This document shows positions 1 to 6,515 of a stretch of DNA of 11,237 nt, in pieces. Position numbers and translations under genes: made by a program. Under the pieces are notes generated by a model. That model had not been told where the DNA came from. It saw nothing but the letters and a program-made list of their open reading frames with translations, and did no database searches. Source of the DNA: DATBIO01 sp036556965 (GTDB lineage: Bacteria; Acidobacteriota; Vicinamibacteria; Fen-336); contig DATBIO010000029.1 of NCBI GenBank assembly GCA_036556965.1, positions 1 to 11,237 on the forward strand, written 5' to 3'. Within the stretch, counting starts at the first letter, position 1. Each line of letters opens with the position of its first letter.

Positions 1-1399
1 TCATCCAGGTCTGGCCCGCGTCCACCGTGCGCAGCAGCCCCTGGTTGGTGGCGATCAGCCAGGAGCGCTCCGAGAAGGCGACGATGCCGTTCACGCGCGG
101 GTGGAGGTCCACGCCGGCCACCACGGCCGCCATCCTCTGCCATCGGCCCTCGCTGGACGGCCAGACGAAGACGCCGTCGTCGGTGCCGGCCAGGTAGAGG
201 CCCGAGGTGACGGCGAGGGTGAGCACCTCCCGTCCTTCCAGGCCCCCGCCCACCTTCATCCAGGAGGCGCGCGTGCGGGCGGTGGCGAACACGCCCCCGT
301 GCTTGCGGTCCCCCCAGACCGCGGCCAGCGTGCGCCCCGAGCTCTCGTCGAAGGCGAGAGCGGAGACGAACCGCTCCGAGAAGCCGTTGTTGGAGGCGAG
401 CCAGGTGCGCCCGCCGTCCACGCTGCGCAGCACCCCGGCCCCGTCGGTGCCCAGGAGGGCGACGCCGCCGGGCAACAGGGCCACCGCGTTGACCACGAGA
501 TCCGCGCGCGTGGCCAGCCGCCAGGTCGCCGACCCGTCCGTGGAGATCCAGAGGCCGGCCGTGGTGCCGGCGAAGAACGTGTTCAGGTCGTCGGGGCTCT
601 GGGCGAAGGCCCGCGTGCGACGGCTGCTGGCGGGGATGCCGCGGATGCGCGCCCAGCGGCCGGCCCCGTCCGCGCTGCGGTAGATGCCGCTGCAGGCGGT
701 GGCGAAGACCGATTGCGGGCTGCGGCGGTCCAGGGTCAGGGTCATGACGTCGGAGTCGTCGATCATGCCCTGGTGCACCGGCTTCCAGTGCAGGCCGCCG
801 TCTTCCGTCTTCCAGGGCAGGTGCCAGGTGCCGGCGTAGATGACGTCCGGGTTGTCGGCGTCCACCGCCACCGAGCCCACGTTGCGCAGCTCCGGGTGGT
901 CGGCGGGGCTGATGCGCTCCCAGCTCTCCCCGCCGTCACGCGAGCGGAACACGCCGCCCAGGGTGCCCACCAGCAGGGTGCGGTCGTCGGGGCCGGCCAG
1001 GGCGAGGGCGCGCACGGCCTGTCCTTCGATGCCGGGGAGGAGGCTGAAGGTCTTGCCTCCGTCGGTGCTGCGGGCCACCCCGCCCCCGGATCCCGAGACC
1101 TCCCAGAAGCCGACGATGACGGCGCCGCGCCTGTCGACGACGAGGTCGTCCAGGCTCTGCCCGCGGCGAGGGAAGCCGGGGTGCAGGCGCCGCCAGCGGA
1201 GACCCGCGTCGTCCGACCGGTAGAGGACGCCGTCCGCCGTGCCCAGGTAGATCCGGCGAGGGTCGCGGGGATCGGCGGCCAGGGAGCGCACGTCGCCCCC
1301 GGGCGGGCCCATGGGAACCCAGGTCTGGGCGGACGCGGCCGTGGGCGCCAGGAGTATGGACGCCGTGGCCAGGAGGAGGGAGAGCGCCGACGTCTTCAT
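1..1399 (-). CDS. Secreted BNR/Asp-box beta-propeller protein, 3' end outside window
   Basis: The frame is open from an ATG at 1399 to the window edge: 466 codons and no stop, so the C-terminus is missing. The product starts with a clear Sec signal peptide (Lys2, hydrophobic core about 6-20, cleavage likely after Ala-Ser-Ala at 24). The rest is a chain of sialidase-type Asp boxes (S-x-D-G-G-x-T-W) spaced 40-60 residues apart: about 62-69, 111-118, 153-160, 198-205, 242-249, 286-293, 326-333 and 458-465. Between them lie strands of the I-Y-A-G-T type, as in VPS10/sortilin-like and Ycf48-like propellers. Such repeats form the blades of a secreted or periplasmic beta-propeller. No sialidase catalytic residues can be assigned, so a binding or scaffold role is more likely than an enzyme. 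There is no Shine-Dalgarno; a -10-like TACACT lies 14 bases upstream. Family is confident, function unknown. Confidence 0.88.
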   Translation of the reverse strand, partial: MKTSALSLLLATASILLAPTAASAQTWVPMGPPGGDVRSLAADPRDPRRIYLGTADGVLYRSDDAGLRWRRLHPGFPRRGQSLDDLVVDRRGAVIVGFWEVSGSGGGVARSTDGGKTFSLLPGIEGQAVRALALAGPDDRTLLVGTLGGVFRSRDGGESWERISPADHPELRNVGSVAVDADNPDVIYAGTWHLPWKTEDGGLHWKPVHQGMIDDSDVMTLTLDRRSPQSVFATACSGIYRSADGAGRWARIRGIPASSRRTRAFAQSPDDLNTFFAGTTAGLWISTDGSATWRLATRADLVVNAVALLPGGVALLGTDGAGVLRSVDGGRTWLASNNGFSERFVSALAFDESSGRTLAAVWGDRKHGGVFATARTRASWMKVGGGLEGREVLTLAVTSGLYLAGTDDGVFVWPSSEGRWQRMAAVVAGVDLHPRVNGIVAFSERSWLIATNQGLLRTVDAGQTWM

Positions 1400-1413
1400 G
1401 GATGACGCGGTCA

Positions 1414-1419
1414 AGTGTA
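1414..1419 (-). promoter_or_regulatory. Candidate -10 element for the beta-propeller gene
   Basis: Read on the minus strand, TACACT ends 14 bases before the ATG at 1399, which would give a leader of only about 6-8 bases. No convincing -35 hexamer lies 16-18 bases upstream. The palindrome CCCCAAGGGG (1421-1430) sits directly upstream and could be a binding site. This is a motif match only. Confidence 0.3.
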
Positions 1420-1457
1420 GCCCCTTGGGGAACCAACGCGGCCCGGTCCGGCGGGTG

Positions 1458-1494
1458 AAAAAGGCCTGGGAGGTGCTTGCGCACCTCCCAGGCC
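1458..1494 (-). terminator. Intrinsic terminator of the BON-OmpA operon
   Basis: There is a perfect 14-bp inverted repeat (GGCCTGGGAGGTGC at 1463-1476 and its complement at 1481-1494) with a 4-base loop. On the minus strand it is followed directly by five T residues (A tract at 1458-1462). It begins 46 bases after the stop codon of the OmpA-like gene and precedes the start of the next minus-strand gene, as expected for a Rho-independent terminator. Confidence 0.9.
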
Positions 1495-1540
1495 AGAGGG
1501 TCACTCCCAGTTGTCTGCGGCAGTCACTCCATGGTGTCGA

Positions 1541-3280
1541 TCAGTCCTCGTCCTCGGGCACCGTGGCGCCCTCGGGCACGAAGATGACCTCGACGCGGCG
1601 GTTGCGGGCCCGGGCGGCGGCGTCCGTGCCGGTGTCGAGGGGCTTGGTGGCGGCAGCGCTGCGCACGGTGATACGGGACTCCTCGATGCCGCGCTCCTTC
1701 ACCAGGTAGTCCTTCGCCGCTTCGGCGCGGCGACGGGCGATGACCTCGGGATACCGCTCGCCGCTGTCGGCGTGGCCGACGATGATCACGCGGCTGCGCG
1801 GATCCTGGCCGAGGCGGCTGGCCACGTCGTCCAGGCAGGCCTTGTCCACGTTGTTCAGGCGGGCCAGGTTGCGCGGGAAGCCGCCGGATACGCAGGTGAT
1901 GGCCTCGGCCCGACGCTCGGCCGCGCGCATCTCCACCGGGCAGGTGTCGGACGCGGAGCCGCCGCGGCCGTCGCTGACGCGCACGGTGATGGTGGACGAG
2001 GCGGGCGGCGTCATGCCGGTGCTCTGGAAGGTGACGCTGGGGCCCGTGCCCACGATCTGGCCGGCGGTGGCGCTCCACTCGTAGCTCAGGGTGTCTCCGT
2101 CGGGGTCGGAAGCGGTGGCGCGCACGCCCACGCTCTCGCCGGGCAGGATGGCGGAGCGCTCGACCTCGCAGTCCACCGTCGGGTTGTTGTTGGACGGCGG
2201 CGGCGGGGGCGGCGGCGGCGGCACCGCGATCTCGTGGCAGCCGAAGCCGGGGTGGTAGCCGATCTCGAGGTGGCGTCCGATGCGGCTGCTGGAGCCGGGG
2301 TCGCCGGGCAGCCCCTCCTCGGAGAAGTTGAGGTTCCAGGAGATGGCGGGGCGGATGAAGATGCCCGGGCGGAACCAGATCACGGGGCCGATGACGAAGT
2401 CGAGGGGGTTGGTCTGCCCGAACTGCCCGGAGCCGGGGCCGTCGTTGTCACCCGTGAAGTAGGTCTTCACCAGCTCGGCCTGGATCTGGATCTTGGAGCA
2501 GGCCGGGATGTTGACGCCCGCGCCGATCTTGAAGGCGTTGGCGATGTCGACCTCGTCGGGGTCGCTGTTCTTGGTGAAGCCCGCCATCAGGTGCAGGTCG
2601 AGCGCGCTGCCCAGGGCGGCGGAGAAGAGCCCGTCGGCGCCGAAGGACGACTTGCCCGTGCCCAGGCCCTCCTCCTCGTCCGCGGTGGGGATCTTGAACC
2701 AGGGGCGGATGGCGAAGGCCCAGTTGTCCTCGTAATCGCCGAAGCCCAGCTTCAGGCCCAGCTTGATGTCGCCGAAGCCCGTCTCCCAGCGGTTGGACAC
2801 GAACGGGTACTCGGCGTAGAAGCCGGGCTGGAAGAGGGCGTCCGCGTTGATGCGGTTCTGGACGCCGACCTGCCCGAAGATCTCGATGGAGTCGGTCAGG
2901 CCCACGGCCAGGTTGAAGCCGTGGATCGAGATGTCGAGGTCCTTCGGGTCGCGGTCGATGTTGTCGCGGAAGATCGCGAAGGAGACCTTCCCCTTGGGAA
3001 GGCCGAAGGCGCTGGACATGTGGAACAGGCCCGTGCTCCCCTCGTAGGACGGGGTGGCGGGATGCACCTCGAACTCGCGGTCACCGATGTCCATGGTCCA
3101 GGTGCGCACTTCCTCACGGGTGACCGTGTGACCCTCGGTGGTGGTCGTGGTCGTGGTGGTGGTGGTCGTGGTTCCCTCCCCGGCGGGGGGAGGCGACGGT
3201 GGGGGCGTGTCCTGCGCCCAGGCCGCGGTGGTCAGCGCGAGGAGACCGCCGACCAACCCGGTCATCAGTGATCGCTTCAT
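1541..3280 (-). CDS. OmpA-family outer-membrane protein with Ig/PKD-like domain
   Basis: The 579-residue product has a Sec signal peptide (cleavage likely after Ala-Trp-Ala at 22). Then follow a Pro-rich linker, a run of 12 Thr (37-48), and a region of about 300 residues (60-350) rich in alternating strands with aromatic ends, which looks like an outer-membrane beta-barrel. A run of nine Pro (354-362) leads into an Ig/PKD-like domain (about 368-448) with the D-P-D-G-D signature at 392-396 and a Cys at each end (371 and 447). The C-terminal OmpA domain (about 463-569) has Asp505 and Arg518 where peptidoglycan-binding OmpA proteins have their diaminopimelate-binding pair, and the late A-R-A-R-N-R-R-V-E-V motif (557-565). 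The likely role is an outer-membrane barrel tethered to peptidoglycan; the barrel's substrate, if any, is unknown. The start is fixed by a perfect AAGGAGG eight bases upstream. It lies 27 bases after the BON gene and is probably co-transcribed with it. Confidence 0.9.
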   Translation of the reverse strand: MKRSLMTGLVGGLLALTTAAWAQDTPPPSPPPAGEGTTTTTTTTTTTTEGHTVTREEVRTWTMDIGDREFEVHPATPSYEGSTGLFHMSSAFGLPKGKVSFAIFRDNIDRDPKDLDISIHGFNLAVGLTDSIEIFGQVGVQNRINADALFQPGFYAEYPFVSNRWETGFGDIKLGLKLGFGDYEDNWAFAIRPWFKIPTADEEEGLGTGKSSFGADGLFSAALGSALDLHLMAGFTKNSDPDEVDIANAFKIGAGVNIPACSKIQIQAELVKTYFTGDNDGPGSGQFGQTNPLDFVIGPVIWFRPGIFIRPAISWNLNFSEEGLPGDPGSSSRIGRHLEIGYHPGFGCHEIAVPPPPPPPPPSNNNPTVDCEVERSAILPGESVGVRATASDPDGDTLSYEWSATAGQIVGTGPSVTFQSTGMTPPASSTITVRVSDGRGGSASDTCPVEMRAAERRAEAITCVSGGFPRNLARLNNVDKACLDDVASRLGQDPRSRVIIVGHADSGERYPEVIARRRAEAAKDYLVKERGIEESRITVRSAAATKPLDTGTDAAARARNRRVEVIFVPEGATVPEDED

Positions 3281-3288
3281 CGGTACGT

Positions 3289-3295
3289 CCTCCTT
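3289..3295 (-). promoter_or_regulatory. Ribosome binding site of the OmpA-like gene
   Basis: AAGGAGG on the minus strand, eight bases before the ATG at 3280, fills most of the 27-base gap after the BON gene. It is the only textbook Shine-Dalgarno seen at a gene start in the window, which suggests high translation of the OmpA-like protein. Confidence 0.85.
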
Positions 3296-3307
3296 GTGTA
3301 TCGTCTG

Positions 3308-4129
3308 TTATAGCTGGAAGTGTAGCAAAGTCGTATAGCGGTTTTCAGGGTTGGTTTCCGGGTTCGCCGTTACGGTCACGCGCGACGGATAGTCTCTCTC
3401 CACCTCGCCCGGACGCCGGGCCGCACCCTGGCGGCCCGCGGGCGACGGTGCGGCGGTAGGCGCCGCCGGGGTGAGGCCGGGCGCGGGCCCCCCGGGTGCG
3501 GCCACGGGCTGTCCGGGTCCGCTCATCTCGTCCGTCACCCCGAGCACGTCCGGGGTGCGGCGCGCCACGTCCACGGCCAGTCGGCGCTGGTCCGCGCTCT
3601 GCACGCTGCCGCGGAGCGTCACCTGTCTCCGGTACGCGTGCACGTCGATGTCGCTGCCCTGGAGCTGGCGGTTGAGGGAGAACGCGAGGTTGACCTTGCC
3701 CTCCAGGGCGCGGTCGTCGAGGCTCTCCCCGAGGGTGCGGCCGCCACCCGCGGGCGGTCCCAGGGCGGGGTTGACGCGCAGCTCGTTGACGACCCGCCGC
3801 ACGTCGGGCACGGCCTGCGCCACCTGTTGGGCCTCGTTCTTGAGCTCCTCGCTGGGGACATCGCCTTGAAGCGCCACCACTCCCTCGTCGCGGCCGTCTA
3901 CGTCAATGTTGAACGGAGAGAGCTCGCGGTGGAGCTCCAGCGCCGCTTTTACGGAGGCGCTGGCCTTGGTCGCCTGGATCTTGTCGCCGATGGAGGCGCC
4001 GACGTCGCCGAGGGTGTCCTTGGTCTCCTCGATCGACCCCTCGAGGCTGCGGGGCTTGCCCTTCCAGTAGTAGAGGGCGGCGCCCACCAGCACGACCAGG
4101 ACGATCAGGGCCAGCAGTCGGCGGATCAT
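3308..4129 (-). CDS. Membrane-anchored protein with two BON domains
   Basis: The 273-residue product begins with a positively charged end (Arg3, Arg4) and one hydrophobic segment (5-20), followed by Lys/Arg. This is a membrane anchor or uncleaved signal. A short helical linker (about 30-55) precedes two BON domains, about 55-119 and 138-203. Each has the helix, the V-x-L-x-G-x-V turn (V-A-L-Q-G-D-V at 85-91; V-T-L-R-G-S-V at 170-176) and the closing V-x-x-V-x-x-E/N strand. A Pro/Ala/Gly-rich stretch (204-237) leads to a charged tail. BON domains occur in envelope proteins such as OsmY and bind phospholipid or envelope components. The product probably sits in the inner membrane facing the periplasm, and being just upstream of the OmpA-like gene suggests a shared envelope role. 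The exact function is unknown. Confidence 0.87.
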   Translation of the reverse strand: MIRRLLALIVLVVLVGAALYYWKGKPRSLEGSIEETKDTLGDVGASIGDKIQATKASASVKAALELHRELSPFNIDVDGRDEGVVALQGDVPSEELKNEAQQVAQAVPDVRRVVNELRVNPALGPPAGGGRTLGESLDDRALEGKVNLAFSLNRQLQGSDIDVHAYRRQVTLRGSVQSADQRRLAVDVARRTPDVLGVTDEMSGPGQPVAAPGGPAPGLTPAAPTAAPSPAGRQGAARRPGEVERDYPSRVTVTANPETNPENRYTTLLHFQL

Positions 4130-4350
4130 CGTGTCGGTTTTCCTGGAAGTCTTCCTTTTATACCTTCGACAGCCGTACCGGTCCCGCCGAGGTGCAAGAA
4201 CTGTGCGCAGGAGGATGACGCGACAACTTTCCCGAAACCGACCGGAATGAAGGTGATCTACCGCACGCGCAGGCGCCGCGACAATAGGCCCTAAGGCTTA
4301 GCCGGGCCACCGGACGGACCGCCCGCACGCGTTTCGCAGGTCGGGAGCGG
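4130..4350. promoter_or_regulatory. Divergent intergenic region between the BON gene and the glycosidase-like gene
   Basis: These 221 bases lie between two divergent starts and must hold promoters for both. On the minus strand, TATAAA (4157-4162) is a good -10 candidate for the BON-OmpA operon, 27 bases before the ATG, but no matching -35 is seen. Near 4291-4301 is a small inverted repeat (CTAAG-G-CTTAG) of unknown meaning. AGGAGG at 4209-4214 abuts an ATG with no spacing and is probably not used. No RNA gene is recognised. Confidence 0.45.
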
Positions 4351-6132
4351 GTGCGCATTGTACAATTTGCCCTCTTGCCCGATTCGCCGCGCGGGCCGCG
4401 CGCGGGTGGCCCCCCCCGGTGGTGGCCATGTCCGTGGCTGGCGGCCGCCCTCCTGGCCGCGTGCTCGCCCGGCTCCGCCCCTGCCCCTTCGCCGACGCCC
4501 GCGCACCCGGAGGCACCCCCCTCCCCCGCCGCCCCCGCATCGTCGTTCGTGACGGGGGACCCCGCCTTCGACGCTCTGGGCCGCCTGATGCCCGCCACCC
4601 TCGCCGCCAACCACCGCGTGCTGCAGGGGGCGACGGGGCGGGTGGAGGCGTTCGCCGCCGGCGCGGCCTACCCGCAGGTCTGGCTGCGCGACAGCGCCAC
4701 CCTGCTGCCTCTCGTCCGATACCACTACGGCCGCGACGCGCTCGACTCCTGGCTCGAGGAGCACCTGGCCCACCAGCAGGAGAACGGAGAGCTGTTCGAC
4801 TGGTTCGCCCCCGGCGGGCCGGAACGCTTCCGCGCCGATGCGCCCCACGCGCGCCTCGTCGCGCAGGCGCCACAGGCGCTCTCCGCCGACCGCAACACCA
4901 CCGAATGCGACCAGGAGTCGAGCGCGGTCCTGGCCGCCGCGGGCGTGTTCGCCGTCACCGGCGACCGCGCCTGGCTGTCGGGCGGCGTGCGCGGGCGCCC
5001 GCTGCTCGCGCGCCTCGACGCCGCCCTGGAGGCGGCGCGGGCGCGCCACCTCGACGCGCGGCACGGCCTGCTCGTGAGCGCGCTGACCGCGGACTGGGGC
5101 GACGTCAGCCCCGCCCATCCCGACCAGCGCGCGATCTACCTGGACGAGGCCACGCCCCGCGTGCTGGGCCTGTATGCCAACGTCCTCTTCGCGCGGGCGG
5201 CGGTGGAGCTGGCCTCGCTGCACGAGGCCGCGGGGGAGGCGTCGCGCGCGGCGCGCTGGCGCGCGGTGGCCGCGGACACGCGCGCCGCCATCGTGCGGAG
5301 GCTCTGGCAGCCGCGCCGCGGCTTCTTCCGCATGCACCTGCGCGCGGACGGCGCGCCGGCGCGGGGGGTGGGATCCGACGACGTCTTCGCCCTCGGGGGC
5401 AACGGGCTGGCCGCCCTCTACGGCATCGCGTCGGACGCGCAGGCCGGCCGGATCTTCGCGGAGGCGGAGGCCCGCCGCCGCCGCCAGGGGGTCTCCACCA
5501 TCTCGGGCGTGCTGCTCCCGCCGTTTCCCGCCGGCTTCTTCCTCCATCCGATGATGCGCGCCCCGTTCGAGTACCAGAACGGCGGCCAATGGGACTGGCT
5601 GGGCGGCCGCTTCCTCCTGGCCCAGTTCCGGCGCGGGGGTGCGGCGCGGGCGCGGGCGCAGCTGCGCGAGGTGGCGGCGCGCGCGGCGGCCAGCGGGGGC
5701 CTCCACGAGTGGGCGACGCGGGACGGCCGCGGCATGGGCAGCCCCACCTACTCCGGCAGCGCGGGGGCCCTGGGGGCCGCCGTCTACGAGGGGCTGTTCG
5801 GGATCGAGCTGGGCCACGGCGGCTTGACGCTGTCCCCGCGGCTGGCGTCCCTGGGGGCCCGGGTCCGTGCGCACGAGCCCGCCACCGGCCGGCGCGTCTC
5901 CTTCGACTTCGAGCCCTCCGCGGACCGCCTCCGCCTGCGCTACGAGGCCAGCGTGCCCGGGCGTGGGAGCGTGCGGCTCCTGCTGCCGCCCGGAGCCGAG
6001 GCGGGCGAGGCGATGCTGGACGGCGCCCCCCAGGCGCTGGAGGCGGAGTCGGTGGGCGAGGACCGCTACGCCGTCCTGGAGACGGACTGGTCCGCCCACA
6101 CGCTGGAGGTCCGGCTGCGCCGCCGCCGGTAG
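4351..6132 (+). CDS. Lipoprotein with six-hairpin (alpha/alpha)6 glycosidase-like domain
   Basis: The 593-residue product opens with a basic, Pro-rich stretch, a hydrophobic segment (29-37) and the lipobox L-A-A-C with Cys38 as the lipidation site. A Pro/Ala linker to about 63 follows. The body (about 66-500) has motifs typical of six-hairpin glycosidases (glycogen-debranching, GH63, GH94/GH-L type enzymes): W-L-R-D-S (111-115), T-E-C-D-Q-E (184-189), T-A-D-W-G-D (246-251), E-Y-Q-N-G-G-Q-W-D-W (407-416) and Y-S-G-S-A-G (467-472) before an L-F-G-I-E segment. Acidic residues in these motifs (Asp114, Glu185, Asp248, Asp251, Glu407) are candidate catalytic residues. A short C-terminal beta-sandwich (about 513-590) follows. 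It probably cleaves an oligo- or polysaccharide at the cell surface or in the periplasm; substrate and GH family cannot be fixed from sequence alone. The GTG start has GGGAG three bases upstream; an in-frame TTG at 4375 is the alternative and also keeps the lipobox. Confidence 0.82.
   Translation: MRIVQFALLPDSPRGPRAGGPPRWWPCPWLAAALLAACSPGSAPAPSPTPAHPEAPPSPAAPASSFVTGDPAFDALGRLMPATLAANHRVLQGATGRVEAFAAGAAYPQVWLRDSATLLPLVRYHYGRDALDSWLEEHLAHQQENGELFDWFAPGGPERFRADAPHARLVAQAPQALSADRNTTECDQESSAVLAAAGVFAVTGDRAWLSGGVRGRPLLARLDAALEAARARHLDARHGLLVSALTADWGDVSPAHPDQRAIYLDEATPRVLGLYANVLFARAAVELASLHEAAGEASRAARWRAVAADTRAAIVRRLWQPRRGFFRMHLRADGAPARGVGSDDVFALGGNGLAALYGIASDAQAGRIFAEAEARRRRQGVSTISGVLLPPFPAGFFLHPMMRAPFEYQNGGQWDWLGGRFLLAQFRRGGAARARAQLREVAARAAASGGLHEWATRDGRGMGSPTYSGSAGALGAAVYEGLFGIELGHGGLTLSPRLASLGARVRAHEPATGRRVSFDFEPSADRLRLRYEASVPGRGSVRLLLPPGAEAGEAMLDGAPQALEAESVGEDRYAVLETDWSAHTLEVRLRRRR
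4361..4366 (+). promoter_or_regulatory. Candidate -10 element inside the 5' end of the glycosidase-like gene
   Basis: TACAAT, within the palindrome ATTGTACAAT (4357-4366), lies just inside the predicted GTG start and eight bases before an in-frame TTG at 4375. If it is a real -10, transcription would begin at about the TTG and the GTG start would be wrong. No good -35 was found, so this stays a weak candidate. Confidence 0.25.
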
Positions 6133-6184
6133 TCGCGATGGGGTGACCGCATCCGCACCCCCCCGCGCCTTCGGCTCCCCCCAT

Positions 6185-6217
6185 CCGCTCGCGTCGGGGG
6201 GACCCCGCCGCGAGCGG
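6185..6217. terminator. Strong GC hairpin between convergent genes
   Basis: CCGCTCGCG (6185-6193) pairs perfectly with 6209-6217. Inside, CGGGG and CCCCG (6195-6199 and 6203-6207) pair again, separated from the outer stem by a single T/C mismatch. The hairpin lies in the 85-base gap between the stops of the glycosidase-like gene (+) and the second DUF507 gene (-), abutting the latter. Neither side has a T tract, so it may be a bidirectional, U-tract-free terminator or a 3'-end stabiliser. Confidence 0.55.
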
Positions 6218-6502
6218 CTAGGGCATGACCTTGCGGTGCCGTGCGACTTCCTCTTCGTAGTACTTGCGGTAGAGGACGTCCCACTCGTCGGACCCTTCCA
6301 CGATCTGGCGCTTCTGGGTCTCGATCTTGCGTCGCACGAGCGCGTCGATCGCCTCGTCCGCCTTCATCTCCTCCGAGATGATGCGGACCACGTGCTGGCG
6401 GATCTCCTGCGGATCGGCGAAGAACTCCACGTCCTCGTCGTGGTTGAGCTGATGCAGCACGAGGTGGGAAAGCCGGTTGATCTTGTCGCGCGAGAGCTTC
6501 AT
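6218..6502 (-). CDS. DUF507 family protein (second of tandem pair)
   Basis: The 94-residue, highly charged and mainly helical product matches the DUF507 pattern: the start M-K-L-S-R-D-K-I-N-R-L-S, a central R-I-I-S-E-E-M-K-A-D-E segment (40-50) and a basic, Tyr-rich C-terminus (Y-R-K-Y-Y at 77-81). It has no signal peptide or membrane segment, so it is likely cytoplasmic. DUF507 has no established function. Its start lies 13 bases after the stop of the other DUF507 gene, and GAGGA overlapping that stop could serve as ribosome binding site, so the pair is probably one operon. The two proteins share the N-terminal M-K/R-L-S/T-x-D-x-I-x-x-L pattern and the central I-x-E-E motif, which suggests an old duplication. 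Confidence 0.85.
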   Translation of the reverse strand: MKLSRDKINRLSHLVLHQLNHDEDVEFFADPQEIRQHVVRIISEEMKADEAIDALVRRKIETQKRQIVEGSDEWDVLYRKYYEEEVARHRKVMP

Positions 6503-6515
6503 GCGCCGCCCGTCC

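Noticed and set aside
101..1405. Plus-strand frame of 434 codons opposite the beta-propeller gene
   Set aside because: It is a shadow of the Asp-box gene: no signal, no motif and biased composition.
1511..3271. Plus-strand frame of 586 codons opposite the OmpA-like gene
   Set aside because: It is composed almost entirely of Val, Gly, Ala, Asp and His and lacks any domain; the opposite frame has a signal peptide, Shine-Dalgarno and OmpA domain.
4209..4217. AGGAGG followed directly by ATG as a hidden gene start
   Set aside because: There is no spacing between motif and ATG, and the frame stops after 11 codons.
4246..4293. Fifteen-codon frame with an Arg-rich product upstream of the glycosidase-like gene, possible leader peptide
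   Set aside because: No ribosome binding site at usable distance, and no attenuator hairpin follows it.
4291..4301. CTAAG-G-CTTAG inverted repeat as operator or terminator
   Set aside because: Only five base pairs with a one-base centre and no T tract; too short to call as a feature of its own.
4291..6099. Minus-strand frame of 602 codons opposite the glycosidase-like gene, and a plus-strand frame from 4419 to 6146
   Set aside because: Both are low-complexity Arg/Ala/Gly/Pro translations with no recognisable motif; the frame from 4351 has a lipobox and glycosidase motifs.
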